Source: Nostoc flagelliforme FACHB-838 (GTDB taxonomy: Bacteria; Cyanobacteriota; Cyanobacteriia; Cyanobacteriales; Nostocaceae). From it: a DNA stretch of 64,000 nucleotides. The notes under the pieces are model-generated. The model saw only the letters and a program-made list of their open reading frames with translations, searched no databases and had not been told where the DNA came from. Position numbers and translations under genes: made by a program. Each line of letters begins with the position of its first letter. Position 1 is the first letter of the stretch. The stretch covers positions 22,133-86,132 of the forward strand of contig NZ_JACJSI010000026.1 in NCBI RefSeq assembly GCF_014698065.1, written 5' to 3'. Below, in pieces: positions 17,417 to 26,620 of the stretch.

Positions 17417-18496
17417 GTGGTGGTGAAAAAGCCGACTGATAAGAATACTAAAGTAGAAATTCTTCAGGCGTATGAGGAGTTAGCTAAAGAAAAAGCAGCC
17501 CTGAAATCGCAACTCGAACAAGTTGCTAAGGAAAACCAGTCTGGAACGAAAGAACAGCCTAAATTAGAACAAAAAACAGCGATGAATCAGCTTTCTAGTG
17601 TCCAACAAAAAATGAATAATACAATTGAAAGCTTGGCGAAGATTCAATTAGGTTTTGGCAGCGCTGCTAATGAATTATCGGAACAGCTAACCACAAAAGC
17701 CTCTAAATTAGAAGAAATCAGGCGAGATTTAGAAGAAGAAATCCAACAATTAACACAGTTGCACAATTTAGAAATTTCTGATGATATTTTGGATACTCTG
17801 ATTCAAGCCTATGAAGATAACACTAAAGCCTATCAGGAAGAATATACCCGGCGCTCTGAAGTGTTATTTCAAGAAATATTAGAGCAAAGGAATACTTGGG
17901 GGAAAGAACAAGAGGAACAGCAACGGGCGATAAAAGAACGGAATGAAAACTTGAATAAAACCCGACAACGGGATGCTTCAGAGTATAAGTATAATTTTGA
18001 ACTCCAGCGGCAATTAGAAAATGACGAATACGAACAAGAGCAGAAAGCGCTATATAAACAGCTAGAAGAATTACTACAAGAAACAGAGAAACAGTGGGCT
18101 GAACGAGAGAAAGCAATTTTCGAGAGGGGGAAACAATTTGAAGAGTTAAAAGCTAAGGTAGAGGCTTTGCCAAAAGATAAAGAAGCGGCTATTAAAAAAG
18201 CTACAGAAGAAGGCAAAGGCATTGCCCACTACCAAGCTAAAGTAAAATCAGATTTATATTCTAAAGAAGTAGAAGGGCAAAAGCGCTTTTATGAACAAAG
18301 ACTACAATCTTTAGAACAAACTATTACTAATCAAGAGACGAGAATTCAAAACCTTTCTAAACAACTTGAGTCTGCTCTCAAACAAGTTCAAGATTTGGCA
18401 GTTAAAGCTATTGAAGGTACTTCAAATGTTAATTCATATCAGGCAATTAAAGAAATAGCTTTAGAGCAAGCAAAGACTCAAGCGAAAAACAAATAA
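17417..18496 (+). CDS. lfiB: Coiled-coil filament protein, probable LfiB
   Basis: This 359-residue coiled-coil protein starts at GTG 17417, six bases after a perfect AGGAGG. It is paralogous to the gene 53 bases upstream, with which it must be co-transcribed. The conserved C-terminal block reads RLQSLEQTITNQETRIQNLS, then QLESALKQVQDLAVKAIEG. The spacing of the central coiled coil (about 85-240) is similar in both. Two different co-expressed coiled-coil subunits fit the reported heteropolymer of LfiA and LfiB. Alternative general annotations would be myosin-like or SMC-like coiled coil, but there are no ATPase motifs. Confidence 0.8.
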   Translation: MVVKKPTDKNTKVEILQAYEELAKEKAALKSQLEQVAKENQSGTKEQPKLEQKTAMNQLSSVQQKMNNTIESLAKIQLGFGSAANELSEQLTTKASKLEEIRRDLEEEIQQLTQLHNLEISDDILDTLIQAYEDNTKAYQEEYTRRSEVLFQEILEQRNTWGKEQEEQQRAIKERNENLNKTRQRDASEYKYNFELQRQLENDEYEQEQKALYKQLEELLQETEKQWAEREKAIFERGKQFEELKAKVEALPKDKEAAIKKATEEGKGIAHYQAKVKSDLYSKEVEGQKRFYEQRLQSLEQTITNQETRIQNLSKQLESALKQVQDLAVKAIEGTSNVNSYQAIKEIALEQAKTQAKNK

Positions 18497-18520
18497 GCTA
18501 ATTTATTTTTGATAAGAATT

Positions 18521-18550
18521 GTAGAGACTTGATTTAATTTAAGTCTCTAC
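18521..18550. terminator. Hairpin downstream of the coiled-coil operon
   Basis: GTAGAGACTT (18521-18530) pairs with AAGTCTCTAC (18541-18550). It may terminate the operon, but it lacks a T-tract and belongs by sequence to the dispersed GTAGAGAC palindromes. Confidence 0.5.
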
Positions 18551-18568
18551 TAGGAACTATAGCGATTT

Positions 18569-18685
18569 TCAGTCAGTTTTCCTGGGTTTTTTGATGTCTG
18601 GGGGAGGTTGTGGTTTCTTCCTCTTGGTTCCGGTAGCTTGTGTTTGCTTAAATGCTTGATTAGAATTTTGGTCTTGACTAGACAT
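18569..18685 (-). CDS. Possible 38-residue basic, proline-rich peptide
   Basis: The reverse strand from ATG 18685 to TGA encodes MSSQDQNSNQAFKQTQATGT, then KRKKPQPPPDIKKPRKTD. The composition is protein-like (Gln/Asn start, Lys/Pro tail), but there is no Shine-Dalgarno sequence, so this is a weak call. Confidence 0.25.
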   Translation of the reverse strand: MSSQDQNSNQAFKQTQATGTKRKKPQPPPDIKKPRKTD

Positions 18686-18900
18686 AATACTAAATTTTAA
18701 AATTTCCGACAATATTATCTACATCACGAGTATTGTTGATTACAGAAATATATCACAGAAAATTTAAGCTTAACTAGAATAAGTTGGTAAATAATATTAC
18801 ATTTGTAGAAAGCTTCATTTTTAACGGAATAACTACAAATCTTAATAAATGAGTCAGCAAGTTTAAGTGTATTGGGTGGGCAATCTGACCAAACTTAATA

Positions 18901-19143
18901 TTACTGCGCTAATGCCTCACGCACCTACTGCCTAAATGCTTGTCGCGCTGTACTAGATCCTTCTGTGAGGCTGAATTGCAAAAACTGCAAGATTCTCTCA
19001 ATCACAGGCAAATTCCCAAATGTGGGACTAGTTTAAATCTCAGCGTATTCTGCTTGATTTAAGACAAATACTTGCAACTTGCCATTTCCGTAACACCAAA
19101 GCTCAGGTACACCCAACGCTACATAAGCACAGTGTAACAACCA
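18901..19143 (-). pseudogene. Decayed Uma2-family (DUF820) gene
   Basis: One reverse-strand frame reads AYVALGVPELWCYGNGKLQV, FVLNQAEYAEI, stop, TSPTFGNLPVIERILQFLQF, SLTEGSSTARQAFRQ, stop, VREALAQ, stop. This is the C-terminal half of a Uma2 protein, with two internal stops and no N-terminal half. The rest of the 18686-19265 gap shows nothing coding. Confidence 0.75.
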
Positions 19144-19265
19144 TTTCACTCTCCGTACCGTTCACTCTTTAGCTAAAACAAATAGCCGGACTGATTAAGA
19201 GAGCAACCACTGTACTCGGAGTAACAAGTACAGTGTGTGAAGTGTTCCACCAAAGACAGAAAATC

Positions 19266-20039
19266 TTAAGCAAAGGTAGAAAAATCTAGATTTGGTGGAA
19301 TATCCTGAATCCGGCCAGTCCCGATCGCTCGCAACGCTTCTTTGAGTAAAATATCCCCAGTATACAAGGCACGTCCGACAATCACACCAGTGACACCTTG
19401 AGGTTCTAACGCCAACAAACTCAACAAATCGGTGACAGAACTTACCCCACCAGAGGCAATTATCGGGATAGAAATTACTGCTGCAAGTTCTCGTAAAGCT
19501 TCCAAATTGGGGCCTATAAGTGTACCGTCCCGGTGGATATCTGTGTAAATTATCGCGGCTGCACCCAATTCTTGCATTTGTACAGCCAGTTGGGTTGCTA
19601 AAACTTCTGAGGTTTCTAACCACCCGCGAGTTGCTACGCGGCCGTTACGGGCATCAATACCGACGATAATTTGTTCGGGAAATTCTTGGCAGAGTTCTTG
19701 CACTAGCTGGGGTTGTTCTACGGCGATGGTTCCGAGAATCGCCCACTGTATGCCTAGATTGAATAGTTGTTGCACACTGGTGCGATCGCGCAATCCTCCA
19801 CCAATTTCAATGGGCACTGACACTGCATGAGCGATCGCTTCGATTGCCCCCAAGTTTACTACTTTACCTGCTTTAGCACCATCTAAATCAACTATATGCA
19901 ATCTGGTAGCACCTTGATCTACCCACTGTTTAGCAACATCAGCAGGATTATCGCTAAAAACTTGTGAGCGATCGTAGTCTCCTTGATACAGTCGCACACA
20001 GCGACCTTCTAGTAAATCAATTGCTGGAATTACATCCAT
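19266..20039 (-). CDS. hisA: ProFAR isomerase, histidine biosynthesis
   Basis: This is 1-(5-phosphoribosyl)-5-[(5-phosphoribosylamino)methylideneamino]imidazole-4-carboxamide isomerase, 257 residues, an Amadori-type (beta/alpha)8 barrel. The catalytic pair is Asp8 ([15 protein letters not shown]) and Asp129 ([10 protein letters not shown]). The two phosphate-binding loops (EIGGGLR and IIASGGVSS) are present. It converts ProFAR to PRFAR in histidine synthesis. It is followed on the same strand by repeats and a Uma2 remnant, and no other his gene is adjacent, as is usual in cyanobacteria. Confidence 0.97.
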   Translation of the reverse strand: MDVIPAIDLLEGRCVRLYQGDYDRSQVFSDNPADVAKQWVDQGATRLHIVDLDGAKAGKVVNLGAIEAIAHAVSVPIEIGGGLRDRTSVQQLFNLGIQWAILGTIAVEQPQLVQELCQEFPEQIIVGIDARNGRVATRGWLETSEVLATQLAVQMQELGAAAIIYTDIHRDGTLIGPNLEALRELAAVISIPIIASGGVSSVTDLLSLLALEPQGVTGVIVGRALYTGDILLKEALRAIGTGRIQDIPPNLDFSTFA

Positions 20040-20074
20040 TTAACTCTTCCTCATAACTCAATGCAATCAAAACC

Positions 20075-20386
20075 CTAGCTATCGCTGGGGTTCGTATTTT
20101 TCATTTTTAATTGCCTTACAGCCTGTCCAAAACCCAGCACAAGCAAAATATTAGAAAGTGTCAAAAATACTTCTGCACCACCGTGCAACCAATCCACATC
20201 TGCCAAAGGCTTGCCATAATGCAATACAGCATAAATTCCGGCTGGGATGGTGATGGCAACAAAGACGAGAGTGCCATAAAATCCATACAGCGCTAAACGC
20301 GGCATTTGCGGACTGCGGCTGATAAACCACAAGAAACCCAAATAGGGAAACAGTGAAAGTGCAAACAGGGTTTCTTTAGAAATCAT
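20075..20386 (-). CDS. DUF3593 membrane protein
   Basis: This 103-residue protein has three hydrophobic helices (about 5-22, 32-55 and 72-90), with the conserved SPQMPRLALYGFYGTLVFVA and GKPLADVDWLHGGAE segments of DUF3593. Its start overlaps the stop of the DUF2499 gene by four bases, so the two are translationally coupled. Both families occur mainly in cyanobacteria and photosynthetic eukaryotes, which suggests a thylakoid or envelope role, but no function is established to my knowledge. Confidence 0.9.
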   Translation of the reverse strand: MISKETLFALSLFPYLGFLWFISRSPQMPRLALYGFYGTLVFVAITIPAGIYAVLHYGKPLADVDWLHGGAEVFLTLSNILLVLGFGQAVRQLKMKNTNPSDS

Positions 20387-20718
20387 TGCTCTGATTTGAT
20401 AGGTTTTGGTTCAACAGTGTTAACAGACTTGGTAGAACGCCAAATCAAATACGCCGCTGCCCAAAGCGTAAAATTACCAACTAAGGTCATGGTAGCTTGA
20501 AGCGTTACCAGCCATTCCAGAGATTCGGCGTTGTCGAAGTAATGCCAGGTACAAGCACACATGGCGCTGACTAAAGCTGGTAACATGGCAAGGGATAATC
20601 CCCACCAATTGCGGTTATTAGTAAGTTCGCCATAAGTCCAGATTAACCAAATGGCGACAATCCACTCAATAACGCTAGAAACATGAATAATCCAGGTGGG
20701 AACCGATAGGGCGTGCAT
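20383..20718 (-). CDS. DUF2499 membrane protein
   Basis: This 111-residue protein has three hydrophobic helices and the family motifs LSVPTWIIHVSSVIEWI and SAMCACTWHYFDN (residues 52-64, with conserved Cys, His and Tyr). It is the upstream partner of the DUF3593 gene through a 4-bp ATGA-type overlap. The conserved His and Cys near a membrane face could bind a cofactor or metal, which is my inference. Confidence 0.9.
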   Translation of the reverse strand: MHALSVPTWIIHVSSVIEWIVAIWLIWTYGELTNNRNWWGLSLAMLPALVSAMCACTWHYFDNAESLEWLVTLQATMTLVGNFTLWAAAYLIWRSTKSVNTVEPKPIKSEQ

Positions 20719-20800
20719 AAAAACGTTGGGAGTTAGGAGTTAAAAGTTAGGAGTTTTTTCTATCTTCCTTTTTTATGAAGTTTGAAAATAGAGCTTGTGA

Positions 20801-21916
20801 ATGAGTCTACTATCTGGATCAATTACAGATATTCTGTATAAAAAAGTTGTTAATTTAAAATCCAAAATGGTCAAGATGCGGGCGTTATTGTCTGGATACT
20901 ACGGTAAAGGTAATGGTGGTGACGAAGCTTTGTTGGCAACGCTTTTGCAAATGTTACCATCTCACGTAACGCCTGTGGTGCTTTCTGGTAATCCAAAAGA
21001 AACGCGCGATCGCTACAATAATGTAGAAACTTGCGATCGCATGGCTGTTTTACCTGTACTGCAAGCTTTACGCTCAAGTGATGCCTTGATTTGGGGCGGC
21101 GGGAGTCTCATTCAGGATGTTACCAGCACTATCAGCCCATTTTATTATGGGGGACTGATGGCATTGGCGCAGAAAATGGGCTTGAAAACTGTTGCTTGGG
21201 CGCAGGGTATTGGCCCGTTAGTGCGTCCGCAAACTCGTTGGTTGGCACGGCAAACCTTTGGTAATTGTAGCAAAGTTAGTGTCCGCGATCGCGCTAGTGC
21301 GGCTTTATTATCTGATTGGCAAATTCCTTGTATTATAGCCCCTGACCCGGTTTGGGCGTTGGAATCTAAACCAGTACCAGGACTTTGGGATTTACCTGCG
21401 CCGAGAGTTGCAGTAACGTTGCGATCGCATCCTCAACTCACAGAAACACGCCTAGCAAACTTGACTCGTGCTTTGGTGGATTTTCAAAAAGCTACGCAGG
21501 CTTTTATCTTACTACTGCCGTTTCAAAAAAGTGAAGATTTAAGTATTGCTGAAGCCATTCAACCACACCTTAAAGATGTCAGCAAGATTTTGTGTTTGGA
21601 AGATCCGCAACTTTTGAAAGGTGTGTTTCGCGGCGTGGAAATGGCAATAGGGATGCGCCTACACAGCTTGATTATGGCTGCATCTGAAGGTTGTCGCTGC
21701 TTTGCTCTCAGTTATGATCCTAAGGTAAATCGTCTCATGGAAGACTTGCAAATGCCTGGATGGGATTTAGCTAGTTTACCAGATGACCCCAACTTCATTA
21801 GTCTGGCTTGGATGGAGCATTACGCTAATGGTGATCCGTTATCACCAGACCAAATACAATCTTTAGTAGATAGAGCATTAATGCACCGCGAGTTATTGAG
21901 CCAAGCTTTTCTTTGA
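20801..21916 (+). CDS. csaB: Polysaccharide pyruvyl transferase CsaB
   Basis: This protein of up to 371 residues has a Rossmann-like pyruvyl transferase fold. The conserved opening is MRALLSGYYGKGNGGDEALL, followed by the mid-sequence IWGGGSLIQD loop and the C-terminal IGMRLHSLIMA motif with its His. CsaB adds ketal pyruvate to cell-wall polysaccharide, creating the ligand for SLH domains. This window also encodes an SLH porin (10178-11875), so the two may act together. The start is uncertain: homology begins at the ATG 20876, with in-frame ATGs at 20801 and 20867 and no clear ribosome-binding site for any. Confidence 0.93.
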   Translation: MSLLSGSITDILYKKVVNLKSKMVKMRALLSGYYGKGNGGDEALLATLLQMLPSHVTPVVLSGNPKETRDRYNNVETCDRMAVLPVLQALRSSDALIWGGGSLIQDVTSTISPFYYGGLMALAQKMGLKTVAWAQGIGPLVRPQTRWLARQTFGNCSKVSVRDRASAALLSDWQIPCIIAPDPVWALESKPVPGLWDLPAPRVAVTLRSHPQLTETRLANLTRALVDFQKATQAFILLLPFQKSEDLSIAEAIQPHLKDVSKILCLEDPQLLKGVFRGVEMAIGMRLHSLIMAASEGCRCFALSYDPKVNRLMEDLQMPGWDLASLPDDPNFISLAWMEHYANGDPLSPDQIQSLVDRALMHRELLSQAFL

Positions 21917-22148
21917 CACTCCTTAGTCATAAATGGCGTGGATTTTAGATTGGTAATTATCAAAGTTTTATAAATTTGACACAATTCTTACCAGATGCAA
22001 GTCGTGGATTTTCACTTTGGATTCACTGCGTCAAAAACAAAATGCTCTAAAAGCACATTAAAGAATTTTCCAAACCTCAACTTTTACCATCCTCCCAGCA
22101 ATCAAGATTTGAGTTGAGTGCAGTTCGTTTTAATTCCGCCTTGCGGTA

Positions 22149-22934
22149 CTAGTAACTAGTTTTACTGCTAACAATCCCTGACCACTGCACCTTTTTCTCT
22201 TTCTCCCGGCGGTAAGAAAAGAAATGCTCTGGAGTTTGGAAAGTACAATAAGGTGCGATCGCAATTTGTTCTGCACTAATCCCCATGTTTTCCAACTGTA
22301 AGGTATTCACTCGTCGGACATCTAACCTTACCTTTCCAGGATTGGGGTCTTCCAATAAGGGTGAATTTGGTAATTCATGTAATGCAGTTACAATTTTTTC
22401 TTCGTCTTCATCTGGTATAATGCTAGCCCCAATTTCGGCAGCCACTTCGATAGAGACTTGATAAACCTCACCAGCGATCGCTGGCCCCATTGCAATGCGT
22501 AAATCATCGAGTTTGCTGCCTTGAGATTGTAATCGAGCGATCGCTAAGGGAACAATCTTCTTAGCAGTCCCTCGCCAGCCTGCGTGTAATGCTGCCACCC
22601 GTCCAGTTTGCACATCCCCAATCAGCACGGGCGTACAATCTGCACTAGCTACCCAAACAGCTTGTAGAGGCTGCTCACTCATTAAACCATCCGCCGACGC
22701 TAAATCCTCCTCAGCAGAGCTTAAGAAGCTTTTAACTTCCTGAGGGGTGAGAACAGTATTGCCATGAACCTGCTTTAAGCGATAGACTGATGCCTCTGGT
22801 TGCAATACTTCTGTGATAACTTGTGGCGATCGCGGCCAAAACTGCTGGGTAAAGAAGCCGTGATGCCAACGTTCCAGAATACTACAAGTTAGATAGGGCA
22901 GTCCTTCCCAATTGCGCCAGTGCCAAGTGTGCAT
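22149..22934 (-). CDS. pgeF: Peptidoglycan editing factor PgeF (YfiH, laccase domain)
   Basis: This protein of about 261 residues has the DUF152/YfiH fold. The metal-binding motifs are intact: KQVHGNTV, VASADCTPVLI and AALHAGWRGT. In bacteria PgeF cleaves wrongly incorporated L-Ser from UDP-MurNAc precursors; purine nucleosidase-like activities have also been described for homologues. I chose ATG 22934, since a TTG two codons upstream has no better support. It is divergent from birA with a 77-base shared promoter region. Confidence 0.93.
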   Translation of the reverse strand: MHTWHWRNWEGLPYLTCSILERWHHGFFTQQFWPRSPQVITEVLQPEASVYRLKQVHGNTVLTPQEVKSFLSSAEEDLASADGLMSEQPLQAVWVASADCTPVLIGDVQTGRVAALHAGWRGTAKKIVPLAIARLQSQGSKLDDLRIAMGPAIAGEVYQVSIEVAAEIGASIIPDEDEEKIVTALHELPNSPLLEDPNPGKVRLDVRRVNTLQLENMGISAEQIAIAPYCTFQTPEHFFSYRREKEKKVQWSGIVSSKTSY

Positions 22935-23011
22935 CTTCAACCAAACCTAAACAGAAATCACTCATCAGCCAATCAATGCTAACTTGAACAACGGAATTTG
23001 GGTTAACTGCT

Positions 23012-23830
23012 GTGGGATTTAATTTGCAAAACTTGGAAGCAGCCTTGAAAGCAGGGCGTAAGTATACATATTTACCATTTTCGCTCCACTTTTTTGAAAG
23101 TGTCTCTTCAACTAACCAAACCCTCTGGAACTTACTTAACCAAGGTGCTATTTCCGGAACAGTAGTAATCGCAACTGTGCAATCTGCTGGACGAGGACAA
23201 TGGGGCCGCCAGTGGATTTCTCCAGTTGGTGGATTATATGTTTCTGTGGCGATTTCTTTAGACCACAAAATAGAGGCTACTGACAGCTATCAGCTAACTT
23301 TTGCTACTGCTTGGGGGATTGCCTCTCAATTGCGCCAATGCGGTGTAGATGTTGGGATAAAATGGCCCAACGATTTAATTTTAAATGGTCGCAAACTAGG
23401 CGGCATTTTGACAGAAACCAAACTAAACAAAGGACAAATCACCCAAGCAGTAATTGGTGTTGGTATTAACTGGACAAACCCAGTACCCGAAACTGGAATC
23501 AATCTGGAATCGTGGCAAGCTTCTCAAGATTTCAGACCAATTTCTTGTTTGGAAATGCTCACCTCTAAAGTCTTACTGGGAATAGAATCCGGTATGGAGT
23601 GTCTTTTTCAAGAAGGAATAAGCATACTCTTGTCTCGCTATTTAGATTTGCTTATAAATATGGGCGATCGGGTCTACGTCAATAATATTTCAGGTACAGT
23701 AGTTGGGGTGACATCTCAAGGAAATTTACGAGTTGATTTAGAAACAGATGATACAAAGGAACTAATTACACCGGAAATTTATATTGAACCCGGTACAATC
23801 AGTTTGGGGTACCATAAATCTTCCGTTTAA
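23012..23830 (+). CDS. birA: Biotin--[acetyl-CoA-carboxylase] ligase
   Basis: This 272-residue enzyme attaches biotin to the carboxyl carrier protein of acetyl-CoA carboxylase. The catalytic/biotin-adenylate motif QSAGRGQWGR (about residues 57-66), the substrate loop KWPNDLIL and the C-terminal SH3-like domain (GDRVYVNNISGTVVGVTSQG) are all present. There is no N-terminal HTH, so unlike the E. coli protein it is not a repressor. The start is GTG 23012. Confidence 0.95.
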   Translation: MGFNLQNLEAALKAGRKYTYLPFSLHFFESVSSTNQTLWNLLNQGAISGTVVIATVQSAGRGQWGRQWISPVGGLYVSVAISLDHKIEATDSYQLTFATAWGIASQLRQCGVDVGIKWPNDLILNGRKLGGILTETKLNKGQITQAVIGVGINWTNPVPETGINLESWQASQDFRPISCLEMLTSKVLLGIESGMECLFQEGISILLSRYLDLLINMGDRVYVNNISGTVVGVTSQGNLRVDLETDDTKELITPEIYIEPGTISLGYHKSSV

Positions 23831-23920
23831 ATTTGAGGTTTGTTCAAAATTTCGCTCTTTGGGCAAGACAAACCACTAGCATCATCTCTTTAGGCTAATT
23901 ACACACAACTGAGAGAAAAA

Positions 23921-25477
23921 ATGACGCAGCGCAATAATTCTGCCCATCATCGTTTGCATTACTTATGGCAGCAAGGTCTTACGAAAAAACGTTTTGCTTC
24001 AACGCTACCAGCTCAGAGCCTCTGTTGGCTGAGTAGCTTCAGCCTCCTTAGCGGCGGCTTTGTGTTTGCTCAAACAGAAACACAAATAGACAATATCGTT
24101 CCCACAGTTGAAAGTTCTCAGCCAACAGCAGTTACAAATCCAGTTAAAAGACAGGTTGTTGCGCCCGAAGCAGCGTCAGCGCAACCGGAATTTTCCCAAC
24201 GGCGAACCAGACTCAGAAAGAGATTAAGCAAGCCAGAGGTTGCTCAATCAAAAGAGCCAGTTAGGCAGTCTACACCCAAAATCGAAGTTGCTGAACCTGT
24301 TGTTATTATTAGACAGTCTAAGCCCAAGGTAGAAGCCTCCCAGGTTACTCCTACACGGGTAAGACAGGAAAAACCCAATACCCCTGCCCGCTCCTTACCT
24401 GAAAAACTCCCAGAGGTTGCTCAACCATCAAATAATTCGAATAGCCCTGTCAGGGCAACGGCGGGGAAAATCAAGGATTATAATAACGCCTATATTGATC
24501 CTAATAGTTATGACAGTGGTGCTACAGGTACTTATCAAGCACCAAATTCCGTAATTCTCACAGAACGTTCCAGTGGTTGTAGAGCCATCTTACCTTCAGG
24601 GCAAAGCGTATTAGGTGGTGTTTGCGCCAAAGTACCCCAAAGGAGTGTAGCTGATTCTAATGGTAAACCAGCACCTAATTGGCTCAGAAGAAGTCAAAAT
24701 GCACAATTACCAGTAGTTTCACCCGTGCGCCAGGTTGCAACTACTGGCAACACCAGCAGATGGCGTGCTGCTCAAAGTGGTTCTAATGGTGTCACCAAGA
24801 GCGCATTTCGCCCGAATCGCTTTATCCCAAGTCCCGGCGAGTTCAGCCCCACAAGAGTGAGCGCAACTCCCATCGCACCGAGTGGCGGAACTTTACCTCC
24901 ACCAATGGCAGATGGCAACATTGCACCCCGTCCCAGCAACGTAGCTTACGACTTCTCGCTAGCATCAGTATTGCCGCAAATCCCCTACACGGGGAGAGTC
25001 GCCTATAGTGGTACGGGAATGATGTATCCCCTGTCTATTCCCGCTTCCATCACTTCTGTATTTGGTTGGCGAGTTCATCCAATAACAGGTAATCAACGCT
25101 TCCATGCTGGTACAGACATAGGTGCGCCTACAGGTACGCCAGTTTTGGCAGCTGCTGCTGGTCAAGTAGAAACTGCTAACTGGTTGGGCGGTTATGGTTT
25201 AACCGTTACCCTGAATCACAAATCGGCTCAACAAACCCTCTACGCTCACATGTCAGAAATCTTTGTTCAACCCGGTCAGTGGGTAGAACCTGGAACTGTC
25301 ATCGGTCGAGTTGGCAGTACCGGCAACTCTACAGGCCCCCACCTGCACTTTGAAGTCCGTCATCTGTCACCAAACGGGTGGGTTGCTACTGACCCAGGTG
25401 TACATTTACAAAGCGGTCTGAGTCAGTTAGTACTAGGCTTACAAACTACTCAGGTAAGCCAAAAACCAGGTAGCTAG
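23921..25477 (+). CDS. M23-family peptidoglycan metallopeptidase
   Basis: This 518-residue envelope protein has an N-terminal signal or anchor (LCWLSSFSLLSGGFVFAQ), then a long disordered Pro/Gln/Lys/Ser-rich region to about residue 370, and a C-terminal LytM/lysostaphin domain. The zinc ligands are HAGTD (first His and Asp) and GPHLHFEV (HxH), with the usual VFGWRVHPITG start and TLYAHMSE. Such enzymes cut peptide cross-links during growth or septum and heterocyst remodelling. It is transcribed alone. Confidence 0.93.
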   Translation: MTQRNNSAHHRLHYLWQQGLTKKRFASTLPAQSLCWLSSFSLLSGGFVFAQTETQIDNIVPTVESSQPTAVTNPVKRQVVAPEAASAQPEFSQRRTRLRKRLSKPEVAQSKEPVRQSTPKIEVAEPVVIIRQSKPKVEASQVTPTRVRQEKPNTPARSLPEKLPEVAQPSNNSNSPVRATAGKIKDYNNAYIDPNSYDSGATGTYQAPNSVILTERSSGCRAILPSGQSVLGGVCAKVPQRSVADSNGKPAPNWLRRSQNAQLPVVSPVRQVATTGNTSRWRAAQSGSNGVTKSAFRPNRFIPSPGEFSPTRVSATPIAPSGGTLPPPMADGNIAPRPSNVAYDFSLASVLPQIPYTGRVAYSGTGMMYPLSIPASITSVFGWRVHPITGNQRFHAGTDIGAPTGTPVLAAAAGQVETANWLGGYGLTVTLNHKSAQQTLYAHMSEIFVQPGQWVEPGTVIGRVGSTGNSTGPHLHFEVRHLSPNGWVATDPGVHLQSGLSQLVLGLQTTQVSQKPGS

Positions 25478-25485
25478 AAGAAGTT

Positions 25486-25537
25486 GAGGGGCAGGGGGAG
25501 CAGAGCAAGTAGGGGGAGTAGAGGGAGTAGGGGGAGA
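25486..25537. repeat. STRR-like GTAGGGG/GAGTAGG tandem repeats
   Basis: Purine-rich units of about seven to nine bases (GGGGGAG, CAGAGCA, AGTAGGG, GGAGTAG) repeat several times just after the M23 gene. They resemble other heptamer arrays in this window and are not coding. Confidence 0.65.
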
Positions 25538-25602
25538 ATAACTAATGCTCCATACCCCATTTTTAATACCCTACTCACCACTCTCTACTCCCCATTCCTA
25601 AA

Positions 25603-26280
25603 TTACAAATACCCGTGTTCTGCTAGGAATGCGGGTGTAATGCCATCTATACTATTGTCATCAAGGGTGGTGTGGGGATTGTTAGAGTAAAGAAATTTTT
25701 CCACGTATTTGCCGAGAATATCCCCTTCTAGATTTACCCAACTGCCAGAAACCAGATAGCGAAGATTTGTCTCGTTGTATGTGAGGGGAATTACCGCCAC
25801 CTTGAATTGAGAGAGTTCTGGCTCATAAGCGGCTACTGTGAGGCTGATGCCATTGACAGCTATGCTACCTTTAGGGACAATGTACCGTGCGATCGCCTCG
25901 GATGCAATAAAGGTCATTTCCCAAGAACTAGCCGTTTGTTCTGCCACTAGCAATCGACCGATGCCGTCTACATGACCCATCACAAAATGACCACCAACTT
26001 TACTGCCTACCTTCAGCGACGCTTCTAAATTGACATATCTCTGTTGCGTTTGCTCACCGCCGAGAGTTGTGCGACGTAGAGTTTCCGGTGAAGCAGTGGC
26101 AATAAACCCGTCTTTTAAAACTTTTTCTACTGTCAGGCAAACGCCATCTACAGCAACACTGTCACCATAAGCCAAATCTTGCATAATTACTTCACCCGAC
26201 TGGCTTTCACAAGTAATTTGCCAATAATCACCCCCTAAGGGTTCCATCGTTCCTAATGCTTGGATTAATCCTGTAAACAC
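25603..26280 (-). CDS. ribE: Riboflavin synthase, alpha subunit
   Basis: This 225-residue enzyme joins two molecules of 6,7-dimethyl-8-ribityllumazine to make riboflavin. It starts MFTGLIQALG, and the two lumazine-binding repeats are visible: AVDGVCLTVEK near residues 43-53 and AVNGISLTVAAYE near 140-152, each with its MGHVDG- or SPETLRRTTLG-type ligand loop. The length is slightly long because of an unconserved C-terminal tail (about 195-225). It is convergent with the M23 gene and divergent from the bifunctional nuclease gene. Confidence 0.96.
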   Translation of the reverse strand: MFTGLIQALGTMEPLGGDYWQITCESQSGEVIMQDLAYGDSVAVDGVCLTVEKVLKDGFIATASPETLRRTTLGGEQTQQRYVNLEASLKVGSKVGGHFVMGHVDGIGRLLVAEQTASSWEMTFIASEAIARYIVPKGSIAVNGISLTVAAYEPELSQFKVAVIPLTYNETNLRYLVSGSWVNLEGDILGKYVEKFLYSNNPHTTLDDNSIDGITPAFLAEHGYL

Positions 26281-26620
26281 GGCTTTTTTGTCAAACTATC
26301 TCTATTTATTGCCTAATTTTGGCTGAAGTCAATTGGTAATTGTCACAGAAATCTTGAGCGTCCAAGTATATTTTCTGACTTTTTTTCGTATAGGAATATT
26401 AACACATTAGCATCCTTCACAAGGCATACTTGGGTAAGAAGGTTATTGTCTAAGAAGACTAGTTTGACTTACTCTGGTTTTCACCACAAGTTCGGAGTTT
26501 AATAGAAGCAATTATAGAGAACGAATGCTTATGTTTATTCCTGTCGCCAAACCGCCTAAAAAGGGGTATTATTTGTTACACGGCATCCAAGGCTCTCGAA
26601 GCATTGTAGAGGCTTAGGCA
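26281..26620. other. Divergent gap between ribE and the bifunctional nuclease gene
   Basis: This gap of 340 bases must contain both promoters. No FMN riboswitch-like conserved core was recognised upstream of ribE, and no gene was seen. Confidence 0.4.

Noticed and set aside
19195..19623. 142-codon reverse-strand frame inside and downstream of hisA
   Set aside because: It is an alternate frame of the hisA 3' end; hisA is unambiguous.
22882..23268. 128-codon reverse-strand frame across the pgeF-birA divergent region
   Set aside because: It is antisense to birA and overlaps the pgeF start; both flanking genes are well supported.
25486..25537. Tandem array considered as a possible CRISPR
   Set aside because: The units are seven to nine bases without spacers, so it is an STRR-like array.
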